64,000 nucleotides of DNA, taken from assembly GCA_022712895.1 (NCBI GenBank), contig JAFLJS010000051.1:62001-126000 (forward strand). The letters are read 5' to 3'. The translations under genes and the position numbers were made by a program. Origin of the DNA: Desulfocapsa sp. (GTDB taxonomy: Bacteria; Desulfobacterota; Desulfobulbia; Desulfobulbales; Desulfocapsaceae). The notes under the pieces were generated by a model. The model saw nothing but the letters and a program-made list of their open reading frames with translations. It had not been told where the DNA came from and ran no database searches. Of the stretch, positions 63,018 to 64,000 are shown one piece after another. Every line of letters begins with the position of its first letter. Within the stretch, counting starts at the first letter, position 1.

Positions 63018-64000
63018 TTAGGAGCTGGACTTTCGTAGAATACGAATATCGCCCACCCGAATTGTCAGCTTAATACGATCAAAGTACTCAAGCAGCGGAA
63101 TTGAGAACTTACGGGTCAAGCCGGTAAGGTTCTTAAAACGTGGGGCATCAATCTCCCCTTCTTTCTCGATAAATGCCGTTACATCCTTGAGTAATACCTC
63201 AATGGCTGCAGCATCATAATAGAGTGTCTCACTCACCTTCAATAATTTGTCTTCACGTTGCAGCAGGGCAAATACTTCTTTCACCAGCGTTTCAGGGTAA
63301 TCACTGAACTCGTCCATGGTTTCACGAATAGTGGCTGTTTTTAAACCTTTCCCACGGTACCATTTTTCGAGATCCTTTTGCAATTTCCTTTCATCTGCCT
63401 GCAGAGCAACCTGATGAGATGCTAGACGCACTACAGACTCTTCCTGCACAATCAAATCTTTTTTCTGCAATTCATTCAAACAGAAATGAAACACTTTTCC
63501 ATCCACATTATGACCAAGACCTGAACGGAGTTCTTCTTTGGAAAGCCCGAGCTGCATGGGATTTTTTACATGATATATCTCAAGATTTTTTTGCAGCACC
63601 TGCTCGACACCATCGCTCACACTCTTGGCAAGATAACGCTGTGTTGTGGAATCAACAACCACAATTTTCCTTGAAGAGAGGGGTGCAGAAATCAGTTTTT
63701 TCAACTGCTTGGCAAAAACCCCAAGCCGTACAGCCAACTCATCAAAAGTAAGCCCACTGGTGCCTCGTTCATTCAGAAACAAGAGAATCTTATTCTCAAC
63801 ATTCTCATCATAGAGAATCTGGAAGACTGCTCTATTTTTATCCCGGTCCGGCTCGTTCAAACGTTTACGTTTCCGGGGTGGCATATTACCAAGAATTTCA
63901 CCTCCACCGATGGTCGCAACAGGTGAGTAGGATCTTACCACATATCTGTCACCGGGCCAGCAACTCACCGGCTCTTCAAGAAGAAGTTGCACACCGGCAG
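63018..64000 (-). CDS. selB: selenocysteine-specific elongation factor SelB (3' part)
   Basis: C-terminal part of SelB: end of domain III (RYVVRSYSPVATIGGGEIL) and four winged-helix domains (about residues 60-320 of this fragment) that in E. coli bind the SECIS mRNA hairpin; the C-terminus (GLTRKFSIPLLEYFD) is typical. The frame is open to the window edge, so the GTPase domain is outside. It implies the organism makes selenoproteins. Confidence 0.9.
   Translation of the reverse strand, partial: AGVQLLLEEPVSCWPGDRYVVRSYSPVATIGGGEILGNMPPRKRKRLNEPDRDKNRAVFQILYDENVENKILLFLNERGTSGLTFDELAVRLGVFAKQLKKLISAPLSSRKIVVVDSTTQRYLAKSVSDGVEQVLQKNLEIYHVKNPMQLGLSKEELRSGLGHNVDGKVFHFCLNELQKKDLIVQEESVVRLASHQVALQADERKLQKDLEKWYRGKGLKTATIRETMDEFSDYPETLVKEVFALLQREDKLLKVSETLYYDAAAIEVLLKDVTAFIEKEGEIDAPRFKNLTGLTRKFSIPLLEYFDRIKLTIRVGDIRILRKSSS

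Overview
The window looks like the chromosome of a mesophilic sulfur- or sulfate-metabolising member of the Desulfobacterota, most likely the Desulfobulbales (Desulfocapsa, Desulforhopalus or cable-bacterium relatives). This is inferred from a dissimilatory-type sulfate adenylyltransferase, many multiheme c-type cytochromes, a Desulfovibrio-style monomeric periplasmic nitrate reductase, a SelB factor and moderate-to-low GC. Species cannot be named from the sequence alone.

Region 1 (0.1-14.6 kb) is a nitrate and nitrite respiration block. One minus-strand operon carries two unknown secreted proteins, two soluble tetraheme cytochromes, NapA, NapD, NapG and NapH. A second carries a membrane-bound tetraheme cytochrome, an NrfC-like FeS protein, an NrfD-like quinol-oxidising subunit and an octaheme hydroxylamine-oxidoreductase-like cytochrome. 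No NrfA, NapB or NapC is present, so the octaheme protein is the best candidate nitrite or hydroxylamine reductase. Divergent from this operon is a two-component pair: a kinase with a CxxCH-bearing DUF3365 sensor and a sigma-54 activator. The divergent gap holds a strong sigma-54 promoter and repeated dyads placed where an upstream activator would bind.

Region 2 (14.7-20.6 kb) has an FmdB-type zinc ribbon protein, aroB, sat, and a divergent copper pair copA/copZ. Region 3 (20.6-33.0 kb) is a type IV pilus locus. A plus-strand pilY1-fimT-pilV-pilW-pilX operon converges, across an IS3-family insertion, with minus-strand pilA followed by an ABC transporter and a TPR-like protein. Both pilA and pilY1 have sigma-54-like promoters.

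Region 4 (33.1-39.8 kb) is an accessory island: four or five toxin-antitoxin loci, a Fic-fold protein with an altered catalytic motif, a REP-associated tyrosine transposase, a duplicated and truncated AbrB gene, a chimeric transposase remnant and a probable group II intron fragment.

Region 5 (39.8-64 kb) is mostly housekeeping: glmM-cdaR-cdaA (c-di-AMP and cell wall), a broken potassium channel, an AsmA/DUF748 protein, prmA-like, mutY, ampG-like, cysS, a Memo-family protein, tRNA-Gln, mpl, pntA1-pntA2-pntB, tilS, a DUF1638 protein and the 3' part of selB. A roughly 125-bp long-hairpin repeat with three divergent copies (16.4, 50.5 and 60.6 kb) and REP-like elements lie between genes.
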